24,151 bases of DNA from Clostridia bacterium (GCA_900753295.1 CAADYQ010000125.1:1-24151); one strand, 5' to 3'; numbered from the stretch's first letter, positions 7,164 to 16,386 are shown. Notes: a model not told the origin generated them from the letters alone. Program-made: numbers and translations.

Positions 7164-8198
7164 ATGGCAATACTTTATTTTCTTCTTACAATATTTATTT
7201 TCGGTATTCTTGTACTGGTGCACGAGGGCGGACATTTTCTGCTCGCGCGCGCAAACGGTATAGAGGTACAGGAATTCGCAATAGGCATGGGTCCGAAGAT
7301 ACTCAGCCGCGTTTCAAAGAAAAGCGGCATACGGTATTCGCTGCGTCTTTTCCCGATAGGCGGATTTGTCAGCATGACGGGTGAGGATGATGAATCGGAT
7401 AACCCCGACGCCTTTTGCAACAAAAGCGTGTGGCGCAGGATGCTTACGATCCTTGCGGGACCGCTCACAAACATCCTTGTCGGCATTATCGGCATGCTGA
7501 TACTTGTGCTTGCAACCGGACAGCTCGGTTCTACGGTCATTGCCGATTTTGCCGATGAAGCCAAAAGTTCGGCGTGGCTCATGGCGGGCGACAAGATTGT
7601 GGCGGTAGACGGCGTACCGGTACACACAGGCAACGAGCTTGTGTACGAGATAATGAACAGCGGGTATGAGCCTGTTGATGTTACGGTCGTGCGCGACGGA
7701 AAGAAGATAACGCTTGAGGGCGTTGAATTTCCTACATTCACCGAGTCCGAAGCCACCTTCGGCGAGACAGATTTCAAGCTGTATGCCGAGCAAAAAAACG
7801 TCGGAACAGTGCTGAAACACGCGTTTTTCCGTTCGATATCAACGATAAAGATGATATGGGATTCCATCATTGACATGATACGCGGCAGATACGGCATAGA
7901 CGCGGTGTCGGGACCCATCGGCATTACGGGTACCGTCGGTACCGTTGTGAAATCAGGCGGATTTTTGAATCTGCTTTACCTGTTCGTCGTGCTTGCGATG
8001 AACCTCGGCGTGGTAAATCTTTTGCCGATACCCGCGCTTGACGGCGGCAGATTCGTTTTTCTGCTGATAGAAGGCATCATAGGCAGACCGCTCAACCGCA
8101 AGGTGGAGTCATACGTAAACGGTATAGGGCTTCTTATACTCATGGGACTTATGGTGCTTGTGGCTTTCAAGGACATTCTTACACTTATCAGGAAATAA
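7164..8198 (+). CDS. rseP: Site-2 (RseP/RasP-type) membrane zinc metalloprotease
   Basis: This intramembrane protease cuts within membrane segments of substrates such as anti-sigma factors or remnant signal peptides. The 344-residue product has the first membrane helix with the zinc motif His20-Glu21-Gly-Gly-His24, a PDZ domain at roughly residues 115-205, and the C-terminal membrane motif NLLPIPALDGGR (Asn285 to Asp293) that supplies the third zinc ligand. GPLTNI marks the following conserved membrane segment. The sequence GGGGAG at 7153-7158 precedes the ATG. No anti-sigma gene is visible nearby; the ECF sigma factor at 17307 has no separate membrane anti-sigma, so a link between the two is not supported. 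Confidence 0.95.
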   Translation: MAILYFLLTIFIFGILVLVHEGGHFLLARANGIEVQEFAIGMGPKILSRVSKKSGIRYSLRLFPIGGFVSMTGEDDESDNPDAFCNKSVWRRMLTILAGPLTNILVGIIGMLILVLATGQLGSTVIADFADEAKSSAWLMAGDKIVAVDGVPVHTGNELVYEIMNSGYEPVDVTVVRDGKKITLEGVEFPTFTESEATFGETDFKLYAEQKNVGTVLKHAFFRSISTIKMIWDSIIDMIRGRYGIDAVSGPIGITGTVGTVVKSGGFLNLLYLFVVLAMNLGVVNLLPIPALDGGRFVFLLIEGIIGRPLNRKVESYVNGIGLLILMGLMVLVAFKDILTLIRK

Positions 8199-8199
8199 A

Positions 8200-9291
8200 A
8201 TGGAACGTAAAAACACAAAAAAAGTTACTGTCGGCGGTGTGACGATAGGCGGCGGGAGCCGTATTCCGGTTCAGTCTATGACAAACAGACCCGCCGCCGA
8301 CGCCGAGGGAACATACGAGCAGATAAAAAGGCTTGAGCGCGCCGGGTGCGATATCATCCGTATCGCCGTGCCGGACATCGACTCGGCGGAGACGGTAAAA
8401 TATATAAAGGAAAAGGGCATCGGCATCCCGCTGGTGGCAGACATACATTTTGACTGGCGCATCGCGATCCGTTGCGCCGAGTACGGGGTGGACAAGATCA
8501 GGATAAACCCCGGCAACATCGGCGACGCCGAGCGTGTAAAGGCAGTGGCAAAGACATGCGCCGAACGCGGCATACCCATCCGTATCGGTGTGAACAGCGG
8601 CTCGCTTGAAAAGCCCCTGTTGGCAAAGTACGGCTCGCCTACGGCTGAGGCGCTTTATGAGAGCGCCATGGGGCACGTGCGACTGCTCAACCGCTTTGAC
8701 TTTGACGATATCGTGATATCGGTAAAGTCATCCGACGTCCGTGCAACGGTCGCGGCTTACAGATATATTTCGGAGCGTTGCGACTACCCGCTTCACCTTG
8801 GTGTGACGGAAGCCGGCGGCAGCCGTATGGGCATCATCAAGAGCGCGGCGGCATTCGGCGCGCTTATTTCGGAGGGCATAGGAGACACCGTGCGTGTGTC
8901 GCTGACAGACGATCCGGAGCGCGAGGTCGAAGCGGGCAGGGATATCCTGCGCGCGCTCGGTTGCGAGGGGCACACCGGGCTCGATGTTGTGAGCTGTCCG
9001 ACATGCGGACGCACTAAGATCGACCTTTGCGCGCTTGCCGCGGAATTTGACCGCCGCGCAAGAGCCGAAGGGCTTATGTCGCTGCCGATAAAGGTGGCGC
9101 TCATGGGCTGTATCGTGAACGGTCCCGGCGAGGCGCGAGAGGCTGATATAGGCATTGCCGGCGGCGCGGGAGAGGCTGTGCTGTTTGAACACGGAGAAAT
9201 AGTCGGCAAGCTGCCGGAGGACGGAATAATCGACGCGCTTTGCGCGAGGATAAAGGAAAAATATATTACGCTCCCCAAAGAAGGAGAATAA
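8200..9291 (+). CDS. ispG: Flavodoxin/ferredoxin-dependent HMBPP synthase
   Basis: IspG (GcpE) converts MEcPP to (E)-4-hydroxy-3-methylbut-2-enyl diphosphate, the penultimate MEP-pathway step, using a [4Fe-4S] cluster. The 363-residue product has the N-terminal TIM barrel with PVQSMTNRPAAD, CDIIRIAVPD, PLVADIHFD and KIRINPGNIG. The C-terminal cluster domain has Cys266, Cys269 (CPTCGRT) and Cys304 with Glu311 (MGCIVNGPGEARE), the complete ligand set. The frame is open upstream to 8158, inside rseP, but the ATG at 8200 is chosen: it follows the rseP stop by one base and the conserved N-terminus starts there, with AGGAAA overlapping the rseP end. Close packing with rseP suggests translational coupling. 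Confidence 0.96.
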   Translation: MERKNTKKVTVGGVTIGGGSRIPVQSMTNRPAADAEGTYEQIKRLERAGCDIIRIAVPDIDSAETVKYIKEKGIGIPLVADIHFDWRIAIRCAEYGVDKIRINPGNIGDAERVKAVAKTCAERGIPIRIGVNSGSLEKPLLAKYGSPTAEALYESAMGHVRLLNRFDFDDIVISVKSSDVRATVAAYRYISERCDYPLHLGVTEAGGSRMGIIKSAAAFGALISEGIGDTVRVSLTDDPEREVEAGRDILRALGCEGHTGLDVVSCPTCGRTKIDLCALAAEFDRRARAEGLMSLPIKVALMGCIVNGPGEAREADIGIAGGAGEAVLFEHGEIVGKLPEDGIIDALCARIKEKYITLPKEGE

Positions 9292-9293
9292 AA

Positions 9294-12200
9294 GTGCGTA
9301 CGCTTTGCGAGCTTTTTTCAAAGTACACGCCCGGAGAACGGGAACGGCGTTTTTTTGATGCTGTCAGCGAATATACGGTGAAAAGACACAAGGAAAGACC
9401 GATATTTGAGATATCGGTCAAGCTTGACCGGATATTCGACAAGGATACGATATACAGCGCCGAGGCGGGGATAGCCGGGGCGTATGAGGGCTATATCGTA
9501 AAATTCATGCCGTCGTATCCTTCGTCCCTGTTGAATAACGGTTACATACCCGAGGTGCTTCGCGAGGCGGAGCATGTCGGGTGTGTGGCGCGCGGATTTT
9601 TCAGCGGCTGTGAGGCAAAGCTGGGCGATGGCGGTCTTGATATCGCCATTCCGTTCACCGCGAACGGCGTGGGCTTTATAAACGACGCCAAAACGCCCGC
9701 CGTTATTGAAAATATCATAATGTCCGAATTCGGAGTGAAGGTCCCTGTCGTCATACGCGAGCTTGAGGGAGCGCCGCTCATCTACGATGCCTCACGCAAT
9801 GCAATGTTTGAGGACATGGACAGGCGCAGCGCCGAGGCGGCGCAGAAATACGAATCGGAAAGCCGCAGACGCGCCGCATCGGGAGATGACGGCGGCAGAC
9901 AGGGCGGGAAGCCCGGCGGAAAGGGTCAGGATGGAGGCGAAGGCGAAGAAGGCGCGGCGGTGCAGTTCAAAAGGATATATTCCGCCTATAACGAGGATGC
10001 CGAAGCAACTGTTGAGGACGGCATCTGCCGCATAGGTCCGGCGACATTTGACATATCCGCGCCGGATTACATAATAGGCGAGCCGTTTGAGATAGAACCG
10101 CAGTCGATATCTCTTCTGCGCTCGGCGCGCCGCAGGGTCTGCATCGTCGGCGAGGTCTGCTCCTTCAAATGCGAGGAAGCGCGCGGGGGCGGCGGAATGT
10201 TCATCACCTTCGGTATTTTTGACGGCAACGCGACGATAGAGGCACGCACGCGCCGCCTTGAAGCCGAGGATGCCGCAGAGATATCCAATATCATATTCAA
10301 CGGTATGATAATTGCCGCCGAGGGCGATGTGAGGGTGGACAAAAATTCGCCCGATATGCTGTTTTACTATACGAATATCGCCAAAATAAAGCGCTTGCCG
10401 CGCGAGGATACCGCCGATGAAAAACGCGTGGAGCTTCATCTCCATACAAATATGTCGGCAATGGACGCGATAATCTCCCCCGCCGATGCGGTGAATACCG
10501 CCAAGCGGTGGGGACACAAGGCTGTCGCCGTCACCGACCACGCAAACGTTCAGGGATTCCCAGAGGCTATGATCGCCGCCGAAAAGGCGGATATGAAGGT
10601 CATTTACGGTCTTGAGGCATACTTTGTAAACGACAGCGCCAGTCCGCTTTTCGGCGAATGGGCGCGCCCGTTTGCCGATGAGGTCGTGGTGTTCGATATT
10701 GAGACGACAGGTCTTTCGGTCGCGACCTGCCGTATAACCGAAATAGGCGCCGTGAAGATCAGGGGCGGCGCTGTTGTTGACCGCTACTCCACATTTGTGA
10801 ATCCCGGCTGTCACATACCCGATGAGATCACAAGGCTCACATCAATAACGGATGAGATGGTCGCCGATGCGCCGCCGATCACTGTGGTGATTCCGGAGTT
10901 TCTTGCATTTGTAGGCGACAGCCTGCTCGTCGCCCATAACGCGGGATTCGACACCGGTTTTATCCGCTATGCCGCAAAAGAGCAGGGGATACCGTTTGAA
11001 AACCCGTATCTCGATACCGTGGCGCTTTCAAGGTATATAAATACCGACCTTAAGGTACACAAGCTCGATGCCGTTGCAAAATATTTCGGTCTCGGTGATT
11101 TCAACCATCACCGCGCGGTCGATGACGCCGAGATGCTCGGACTTATCTATCTCAAGATGCTTGAAAAGCTCGAAAAGTTCGGCATCGAGGATTACGGACG
11201 GCTCGTTTCCGAGATACACGCAAATACCGACCCGCTCACGCTCAAGACTTATCATATGATAATTCTTGTAAAGGATCTTGCGGGACTTAAAAATCTCTAC
11301 AAGCTCGTGTCTCTCAGCTATCTGAAGTATTACCGCCGCGTTCCGCGTATACCGAAAAGCGAGCTTGACCGCCTGCGCGACGGACTTATCATCGGTTCGG
11401 CTTGCGAGGCGGGCGAGTTGTTCTCCGCGATCGCCGATAACCGCTCGGACAACGATATCGAAGATATCGCTTCCTACTACGATTACCTTGAGATCCAGCC
11501 GGTCGGTAACAATCACTTTATGATCGACGAGGGCAAGGTCCCGGATGAGGAAGCTCTGCGCGACTACAACCGCCGCATCGTGGCGCTTGGCGAAAAGCTC
11601 GGAAAGCCCGTGGTCGCGACCTCCGACGCACATTTTCTTGAGCCGGAGGACGAGCTGTACCGCCACATCCTGCTTGCGGGCATGAAGTTCAAGGATGCAG
11701 ACAAATCCTGCCCGATATATTTCCACACGACCGACGATATGCTGCGCGAATTTGCATATCTCGGAGAAGAGAAGGCGCATGAGGTCGTAATAGACAACCC
11801 TAATGCGATAAACGATTCGATAGAAAAGATCAGACCTATCCCCGAGGGGTCCTTTCCGCCGCATCTTGACGGCGCCGAGGAGGAGCTTACGGAAAAGTGC
11901 TGGACGCGCGCGCATAACATGTACGGCGACGAGCTGCCCGAGATAGTGTCATCTCGCCTTGAACGCGAGCTGGGCTCGATCATCAAAAACGGCTTTGCCG
12001 TGCTTTACGTGATCGCGGAAAAGCTGGTGCATTTTTCGGAGAGCCAGGGGTATCTCGTAGGCTCGCGCGGCTCGGTAGGTTCATCGTTCGTGGCTACAAT
12101 GGCGGGCATATCCGAGGTCAACCCTCTGCCGCCGCATTATTACTGCCCCAAGTGCCGTTACAGCGATTTTTCAAACCCCGACAATGTCGGCTCAGGCTTT

Positions 12201-13766
12201 GACATGCCTACGCGTATGTGCCCGGTCTGCGGCGAAAAGTTGGCGCAGGACGGTCAGGATATACCCTTTGAGACGTTCCTCGGCTTCTACGGCGAAAAAT
12301 CACCGGATATCGACCTCAACTTTTCTGGCGAGGTGCAGGGCAAGGTGCATAAATTTACAGAAGAGCTTTTCGGCGCCGAAAACGTTTTCCGTGCCGGAAC
12401 GCTCGGTACCCTTGCCGACAAAACGGCATACGGCTTTATCGCAAAGTATTTTGAGGCAAAGGGAGAGTCGATATGCCGCGCCGAGATCGACCGCATAATC
12501 AGCCACTGCGTGGGCGTAAAGCGGACGACAGGTCAGCACCCCGGCGGCATTATAGTCGTACCGCGCGAAAAGGAGGTATACGACTTTACGCCGATACAGC
12601 ATCCCGCCGATGATCCGAAATCGGATATCATCACCACGCACTTTGCATTCTCCTACCTGCATGATACGATACTCAAGCTCGACGAACTTGGACATGATAT
12701 TCCGACCAAGTATAAATTCCTTGAAAAATACAGCGGGATATCCGTAATGGATGTTGCGATGAACGACCGCACCGTTTACGAGCTTTTCTCCACGACCGAG
12801 GCGATAGGCATACCGCAGATGGACGTTACCGACAAGGAAACAAAAATGCTGGGGCTTATGATAGGCACGCTCGGACTTCCCGAAATGGGTACGAGCTTTA
12901 TCCAGCAGGTGCTCGTGGACGCCAAGCCGAAAAACTTTGCCGACCTTATGCAGATATCCGGACTGACGCACGGCACCGACGTGTGGCTCGGTAACGCGCA
13001 GGACCTTATCAAAAACGGCATATGCGATATTTCACACGTTGTCGGAACACGCGACGGTATCATGCTCGACCTTATCCGGTACGGTGTTGACAAGAACCTC
13101 TCCTTCAAGATCATGGAGATGGTCCGTAAGAATAAAAAGGGCAAGCCGATACCGGAGGATATGGTCACGGCAATGCGTGAGAAAAACGTCCCCGAATGGT
13201 ACATCGATTCATTGCGCAAGATAAAGTACATGTTCCCGAAGGCGCATGCCGCGGCATACGTCATGTCGGCGATCCGACTCGGCTGGTACAAGGTGCATCA
13301 GCCCGTTGCGTTTTACTGCGCCATACTTACCGTTGCGCCCGACGGATTTGATGCTACCGTAGTGGCGCGCGGACGGCGCGCCGTGGTCGAAACGATGCAG
13401 GATATCAACGCGCGCTGGAACGATGCGACGCAAAAGGAAAAGGACCTTTTCGGCGCTATGCAGTTTGCAAACGAATGTATGCTGCGCAACATAAAATTCC
13501 TTCCCGTCAGCCTTGAGCATTCGCACGCCAAGGAATTTCTCCCCGAGGGCGGCAACATACGCATGCCGTTCATGGCTCTTCCCGGCGTAGGAGAAAACGC
13601 CGCGCTTGCAATAATGAACGCACGCGAGGAGTCGCCGTATTTCTCGGTCGAGGACCTTCAGCTGCGTGCAAAGCTCAATAAATCTGTTATAGAGATATTG
13701 CGCACGAACGGAGTGCTTGACCGCCTCAGCGAGACTGCGCAGATATCGATGTTCGATCTGTTCTGA
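9294..13766 (+). CDS. polC: DNA polymerase III PolC-type, alpha subunit with 3'-5' exonuclease
   Basis: PolC is the replicative DNA polymerase of low-GC Gram-positives. The 1490-residue product has, in order: an N-terminal domain (about 1-180); a Gly/Lys/Glu-rich linker (about 187-223); an OB-fold (about 270-375); a PHP domain opening with HLHTNMSAMDA (His382, His384) and interrupted by the DnaQ-like exonuclease (Asp468 and Glu470 in DIETTG, plus HHRAVDDAE); a zinc module (Cys951, Cys954, Cys976, Cys979); and the polymerase core with Asp1005 and Asp1007 in SPDIDLNF. The start is GTG, 7 bases after AAGGAG (9281-9286) and 2 bases after the ispG stop. The frame also opens at a TTG inside ispG (9240), which lacks support. 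B. subtilis PolC is about 1437 residues, so the linker accounts for most of the excess. Confidence 0.96.
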   Translation: MRTLCELFSKYTPGERERRFFDAVSEYTVKRHKERPIFEISVKLDRIFDKDTIYSAEAGIAGAYEGYIVKFMPSYPSSLLNNGYIPEVLREAEHVGCVARGFFSGCEAKLGDGGLDIAIPFTANGVGFINDAKTPAVIENIIMSEFGVKVPVVIRELEGAPLIYDASRNAMFEDMDRRSAEAAQKYESESRRRAASGDDGGRQGGKPGGKGQDGGEGEEGAAVQFKRIYSAYNEDAEATVEDGICRIGPATFDISAPDYIIGEPFEIEPQSISLLRSARRRVCIVGEVCSFKCEEARGGGGMFITFGIFDGNATIEARTRRLEAEDAAEISNIIFNGMIIAAEGDVRVDKNSPDMLFYYTNIAKIKRLPREDTADEKRVELHLHTNMSAMDAIISPADAVNTAKRWGHKAVAVTDHANVQGFPEAMIAAEKADMKVIYGLEAYFVNDSASPLFGEWARPFADEVVVFDIETTGLSVATCRITEIGAVKIRGGAVVDRYSTFVNPGCHIPDEITRLTSITDEMVADAPPITVVIPEFLAFVGDSLLVAHNAGFDTGFIRYAAKEQGIPFENPYLDTVALSRYINTDLKVHKLDAVAKYFGLGDFNHHRAVDDAEMLGLIYLKMLEKLEKFGIEDYGRLVSEIHANTDPLTLKTYHMIILVKDLAGLKNLYKLVSLSYLKYYRRVPRIPKSELDRLRDGLIIGSACEAGELFSAIADNRSDNDIEDIASYYDYLEIQPVGNNHFMIDEGKVPDEEALRDYNRRIVALGEKLGKPVVATSDAHFLEPEDELYRHILLAGMKFKDADKSCPIYFHTTDDMLREFAYLGEEKAHEVVIDNPNAINDSIEKIRPIPEGSFPPHLDGAEEELTEKCWTRAHNMYGDELPEIVSSRLERELGSIIKNGFAVLYVIAEKLVHFSESQGYLVGSRGSVGSSFVATMAGISEVNPLPPHYYCPKCRYSDFSNPDNVGSGFDMPTRMCPVCGEKLAQDGQDIPFETFLGFYGEKSPDIDLNFSGEVQGKVHKFTEELFGAENVFRAGTLGTLADKTAYGFIAKYFEAKGESICRAEIDRIISHCVGVKRTTGQHPGGIIVVPREKEVYDFTPIQHPADDPKSDIITTHFAFSYLHDTILKLDELGHDIPTKYKFLEKYSGISVMDVAMNDRTVYELFSTTEAIGIPQMDVTDKETKMLGLMIGTLGLPEMGTSFIQQVLVDAKPKNFADLMQISGLTHGTDVWLGNAQDLIKNGICDISHVVGTRDGIMLDLIRYGVDKNLSFKIMEMVRKNKKGKPIPEDMVTAMREKNVPEWYIDSLRKIKYMFPKAHAAAYVMSAIRLGWYKVHQPVAFYCAILTVAPDGFDATVVARGRRAVVETMQDINARWNDATQKEKDLFGAMQFANECMLRNIKFLPVSLEHSHAKEFLPEGGNIRMPFMALPGVGENAALAIMNAREESPYFSVEDLQLRAKLNKSVIEILRTNGVLDRLSETAQISMFDLF

Positions 13767-13789
13767 CTTATCAATATGGAGGTTGCATT

Positions 13790-15535
13790 ATGAAAACATT
13801 ATTAAGACAGATTTCTCTCGTCATGTCGCTGGTGCTGCTGCTCGGCGCCCTGTCGCTCATGTCATCCTGCCGCAAAGAAGGCGGAGAGGGGGATAGCACA
13901 GTCCCCGAGACCACCGAGAGCACCGAACCCATAGTGCTTTCATCCGGCGGGAAAGCCGTTTACCGTATAGTACGCCCGTCAAACCCGACCAACAGATCGC
14001 TTGAAAGCTTCAAGTCGGTCATGCACTATTTCAACAATGACCTTGATGCGGGTATGGAGGTCGGCGATGACTGGCTCATGCCCGACGTTGACGCCGCATC
14101 GCTGAAGGAAATACTGGTAGGAAATGTTGACCGCGCGGAATGCCGCGAGCTTTACGAGGAGGTCCCGTTTGACGGATATGTCATAAAGCCTGTCGGCAAC
14201 AAGATAATCATCGCCGCACATAATGATGATATGCTTGAGGAGGCTGTGGCGGTGTTCAGGACGATGGTCAAAAAAAGCGAGAACGGCGATATAGTGCTGT
14301 CCGCGCTTACGGCGCGCAAGGACGGAACCGGGACATTCCTTTTCGGCAAAGACGGAGCTACACTGGCGGATTACCGTATAGTTTATGCCTCCGGCGGGTC
14401 GGATAAAAACGCAAAACAGCTTGCAGCAAAGCTGAAGAGCGCATACGGCGTGGACATTCCGGTCGTGAGCGACACCGAGGCTCCCACCGAATGCGAATTT
14501 GTGATAGGTATAACCAACCGCAATAAAGCCGGGGATCTCGGCGGTATGAGCGGTGTGTATTCGAAATTCGGGTACAGATTTACCGTGAACGAAAAAAAGA
14601 TATATATTATCTGCGGAGACGCAGTGATATCGGAGAAAATGGCTGTGGAGGAATTCATAAATATGTACGTAACGCCCAAGCTCTCGCCGGTGTTCAATGT
14701 TCCGTCCGACCTTAAGCTCGACGGTCTCTGCGGAATGACATCCGACCCTGCACTTATAGAGGATGCCGACACGCGCGTCATGTCTTTCAACATCCTCTCC
14801 GAGGAGTGGGACCCCGCGGCTGTAATGGCAGACCGCGACTACCGCGTTGCGGCTACTATACTCAATTATTCACCCGATGTTGCCGGAATTCAGGAGATAT
14901 CCGAGAAGTGGTATTCAAGGCTCACCTCTCTCATCGGCGCGGAATATGATTTTGTGGGCAAAAATATACCGTCAGGACAGTATAATTACACTGGACTTAT
15001 CTACAATAAGAACAGGGTCAGTGTTGTCGAAAGCGGTATGACGCTGTATTCCGTCGGCAACAGCCCGCGCCTGCGCCTGCTCAACTGGGGACTTTTTGAG
15101 TCCAAGGCGAGCGGAAAGCGTTTCATCGTTTGCAACACACACTATGACGCAAACCACACGGGCGATCATACGCCGATACGCATACAGCAGGCTACCGAGA
15201 TGGCGGAGCTGGTAAACGGTCTTGTGGAAAAGTATAAGGTGCCCATCTTCTGCTGCGGCGACTATAACTGCAACGAGGAAAGCGAGCCGTTCAACACATT
15301 TATGAAGCTTACCGGCTTCAAGGACCCCAAATACACTGCCAAGAAGATAGACAATCAGATAAAGACCACCCACAAGCTCGGCGAGGCTGTGACGAACAAC
15401 ACAAAGCTCGGCATAGATCATATCACCTGCTCGCCCGATACAGAGATACTATATTACAATACGCTTGTCGGTGATTTCTGGGTCCCCGCATCGGATCATT
15501 GCCCGATATATATTGATTTCAGACTCAACACATGA
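13790..15535 (+). CDS. Lipoprotein with two related alpha/beta domains and an EEP phosphodiesterase domain
   Basis: The 581-residue product starts with a signal peptide and a lipobox ending SLMSSC (Cys27), so it should be anchored on the outer face of the membrane, followed by a Thr/Glu-rich linker. Residues 58-160 and 195-293 look like two diverged copies of one domain. Both open with YRIV, both carry a strand ending in a Gly then Arg turn (EILVGNVDRAE, EFVIGITNRNK), and both end in a Gly-Tyr strand and a helix. From about 328 the endonuclease/exonuclease/phosphatase fold is complete: Asn334, Glu369, His451, Asp491 with Asn493, and Asp569-His570. The substrate is unknown; phosphodiester bonds in nucleic acids, phospholipids or phosphorylated sugars are all possible. 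It follows polC by 23 bases and ends at a hairpin, so it is probably the last gene of the operon. Confidence 0.85.
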   Translation: MKTLLRQISLVMSLVLLLGALSLMSSCRKEGGEGDSTVPETTESTEPIVLSSGGKAVYRIVRPSNPTNRSLESFKSVMHYFNNDLDAGMEVGDDWLMPDVDAASLKEILVGNVDRAECRELYEEVPFDGYVIKPVGNKIIIAAHNDDMLEEAVAVFRTMVKKSENGDIVLSALTARKDGTGTFLFGKDGATLADYRIVYASGGSDKNAKQLAAKLKSAYGVDIPVVSDTEAPTECEFVIGITNRNKAGDLGGMSGVYSKFGYRFTVNEKKIYIICGDAVISEKMAVEEFINMYVTPKLSPVFNVPSDLKLDGLCGMTSDPALIEDADTRVMSFNILSEEWDPAAVMADRDYRVAATILNYSPDVAGIQEISEKWYSRLTSLIGAEYDFVGKNIPSGQYNYTGLIYNKNRVSVVESGMTLYSVGNSPRLRLLNWGLFESKASGKRFIVCNTHYDANHTGDHTPIRIQQATEMAELVNGLVEKYKVPIFCCGDYNCNEESEPFNTFMKLTGFKDPKYTAKKIDNQIKTTHKLGEAVTNNTKLGIDHITCSPDTEILYYNTLVGDFWVPASDHCPIYIDFRLNT

Positions 15536-15542
15536 CAAATTG

Positions 15543-15582
15543 ACCGCCCCCGGTCTGCCGTATACGGAAGATCGGGGGCGGT
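15543..15582 (+). terminator. Convergent hairpin terminator after the polC operon
   Basis: ACCGCCCCCG at 15543-15552 pairs with CGGGGGCGGT at 15573-15582, and the palindrome CCGTATACGG (15558-15567) sits in the loop. The T tract is only moderate on the plus strand (TTGTTTGTC). The hairpin lies between two converging genes and probably ends transcripts from both sides. Confidence 0.65.
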
Positions 15583-15593
15583 TGTTTGTCAGA

Positions 15594-16247
15594 TTATTTT
15601 TTTATCAGCGTAGGCAGATCAAAGTCAAGTATGAAGCCGAAAAGCCGCTTTTCGCGGTGCTTTTCAAGCAGGATGAATATCCACTTGGCGATGAAGAATG
15701 CAATGACTGCCGAGATGCCGCCTATGATCATAGCCGCCATGACATCGGAGGGGTAATGAGCCATGAGGTAGCAACGGGAGAATGCCATCAGCAACACGTA
15801 AATGTAGCCGAGCAGCATCGTTTTGCGGCGGCAGGAGAGGCAAAGCGCTGTCACGCCCGCCATTGCCGCCGTGACGTGTCCGGACGGAAATGAGAAGCCG
15901 TCCTCGGCAGGTGAGCCGACAAAGCTCCACCATGCGGAATACGCCTCGGTCGTCAGCGGTCGCGGGCGCGCCACGAGGTCCTTCAGAATTATGTTGCCGA
16001 TAAGAGCGCCGCAACAGACCGCACCAAAGAGGCAGACACCCGTGCGGCGCGTTTTTTTGAACATTACAAGCAGCAGCGCAAGAGCGAAAAATATTATCCC
16101 CTTTTCTCCGATGAAGGTGACGGCGCGGGCGAGTGGCGTGAGGATCGCGCCTGCGTGCCCGGCGGCGGAGTGACACGCGCCGAGAAGCGACGAGTCAAAT
16201 GATGAAAAAATGTTGTTTATAAAATCTGAAAATACGGTTAGAGTCAT
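15594..16247 (-). CDS. PAP2-family membrane phosphatase
   Basis: Members of this family remove phosphate from lipid phosphates or polyprenyl diphosphates at the membrane; several recycle undecaprenyl-PP. The 217-residue product has about five to six membrane segments and all three catalytic motifs: Lys89 with Arg94-Pro95 (KDLVARPRP), Ser122-Gly123-His124 (FPSGHVTAAMAG), and Arg158 with His164 and Asp168 (SRCYLMAHYPSDV). The Shine-Dalgarno AAAGG is at 16257-16261 on this strand, 9 bases before the ATG. Its promoter is in the divergent region at 16279-16307. The wall-lipid theme (uppS, VanY-type peptidase) makes undecaprenyl-PP a reasonable substrate guess, but phosphatidylglycerol phosphate or phosphatidate cannot be excluded. 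Confidence 0.88.
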   Translation of the reverse strand: MTLTVFSDFINNIFSSFDSSLLGACHSAAGHAGAILTPLARAVTFIGEKGIIFFALALLLVMFKKTRRTGVCLFGAVCCGALIGNIILKDLVARPRPLTTEAYSAWWSFVGSPAEDGFSFPSGHVTAAMAGVTALCLSCRRKTMLLGYIYVLLMAFSRCYLMAHYPSDVMAAMIIGGISAVIAFFIAKWIFILLEKHREKRLFGFILDFDLPTLIKK

Positions 16248-16278
16248 TTTTTACTGCCTTTCTGTTTGGTGTGCAATA

Positions 16279-16307
16279 ATTATACAACATTCGCGCCCTC
16301 AAAGCAA
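16279..16307 (-). promoter_or_regulatory. Sigma-A promoter of the PAP2 gene
   Basis: On the minus strand the -35 is TTGCTT (16302-16307), the spacer is 17 bases and the -10 is TATAAT (16279-16284). It faces away from the isomerase promoter at 16328-16357, with 20 bases between the two -35 boxes, so the two RNA polymerases would compete for space. Confidence 0.7.
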
Positions 16308-16327
16308 TAGCGCGGATGATTTTTTTA

Positions 16328-16357
16328 TTGACAAGCAGTCCCGCGGCGTTGTAAAAT
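16328..16357 (+). promoter_or_regulatory. Sigma-A promoter of the isomerase-like gene
   Basis: TTGACA at 16328-16333, an 18-base spacer and TAAAAT at 16352-16357, with CAGGAG at 16374-16379 before the ATG at 16387. Both boxes are near consensus. Confidence 0.75.
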
Positions 16358-16386
16358 AAAATAAGAATAAAATCAGGAGCATTACA

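Noticed and set aside
9240..9293. TTG start for polC inside ispG
   Set aside because: There is no Shine-Dalgarno; the GTG at 9294 has AAGGAG at the right distance.
9792..10814. 340-codon minus-strand open frame inside polC
   Set aside because: It is antisense to conserved PolC domains and has no Shine-Dalgarno or recognisable product.
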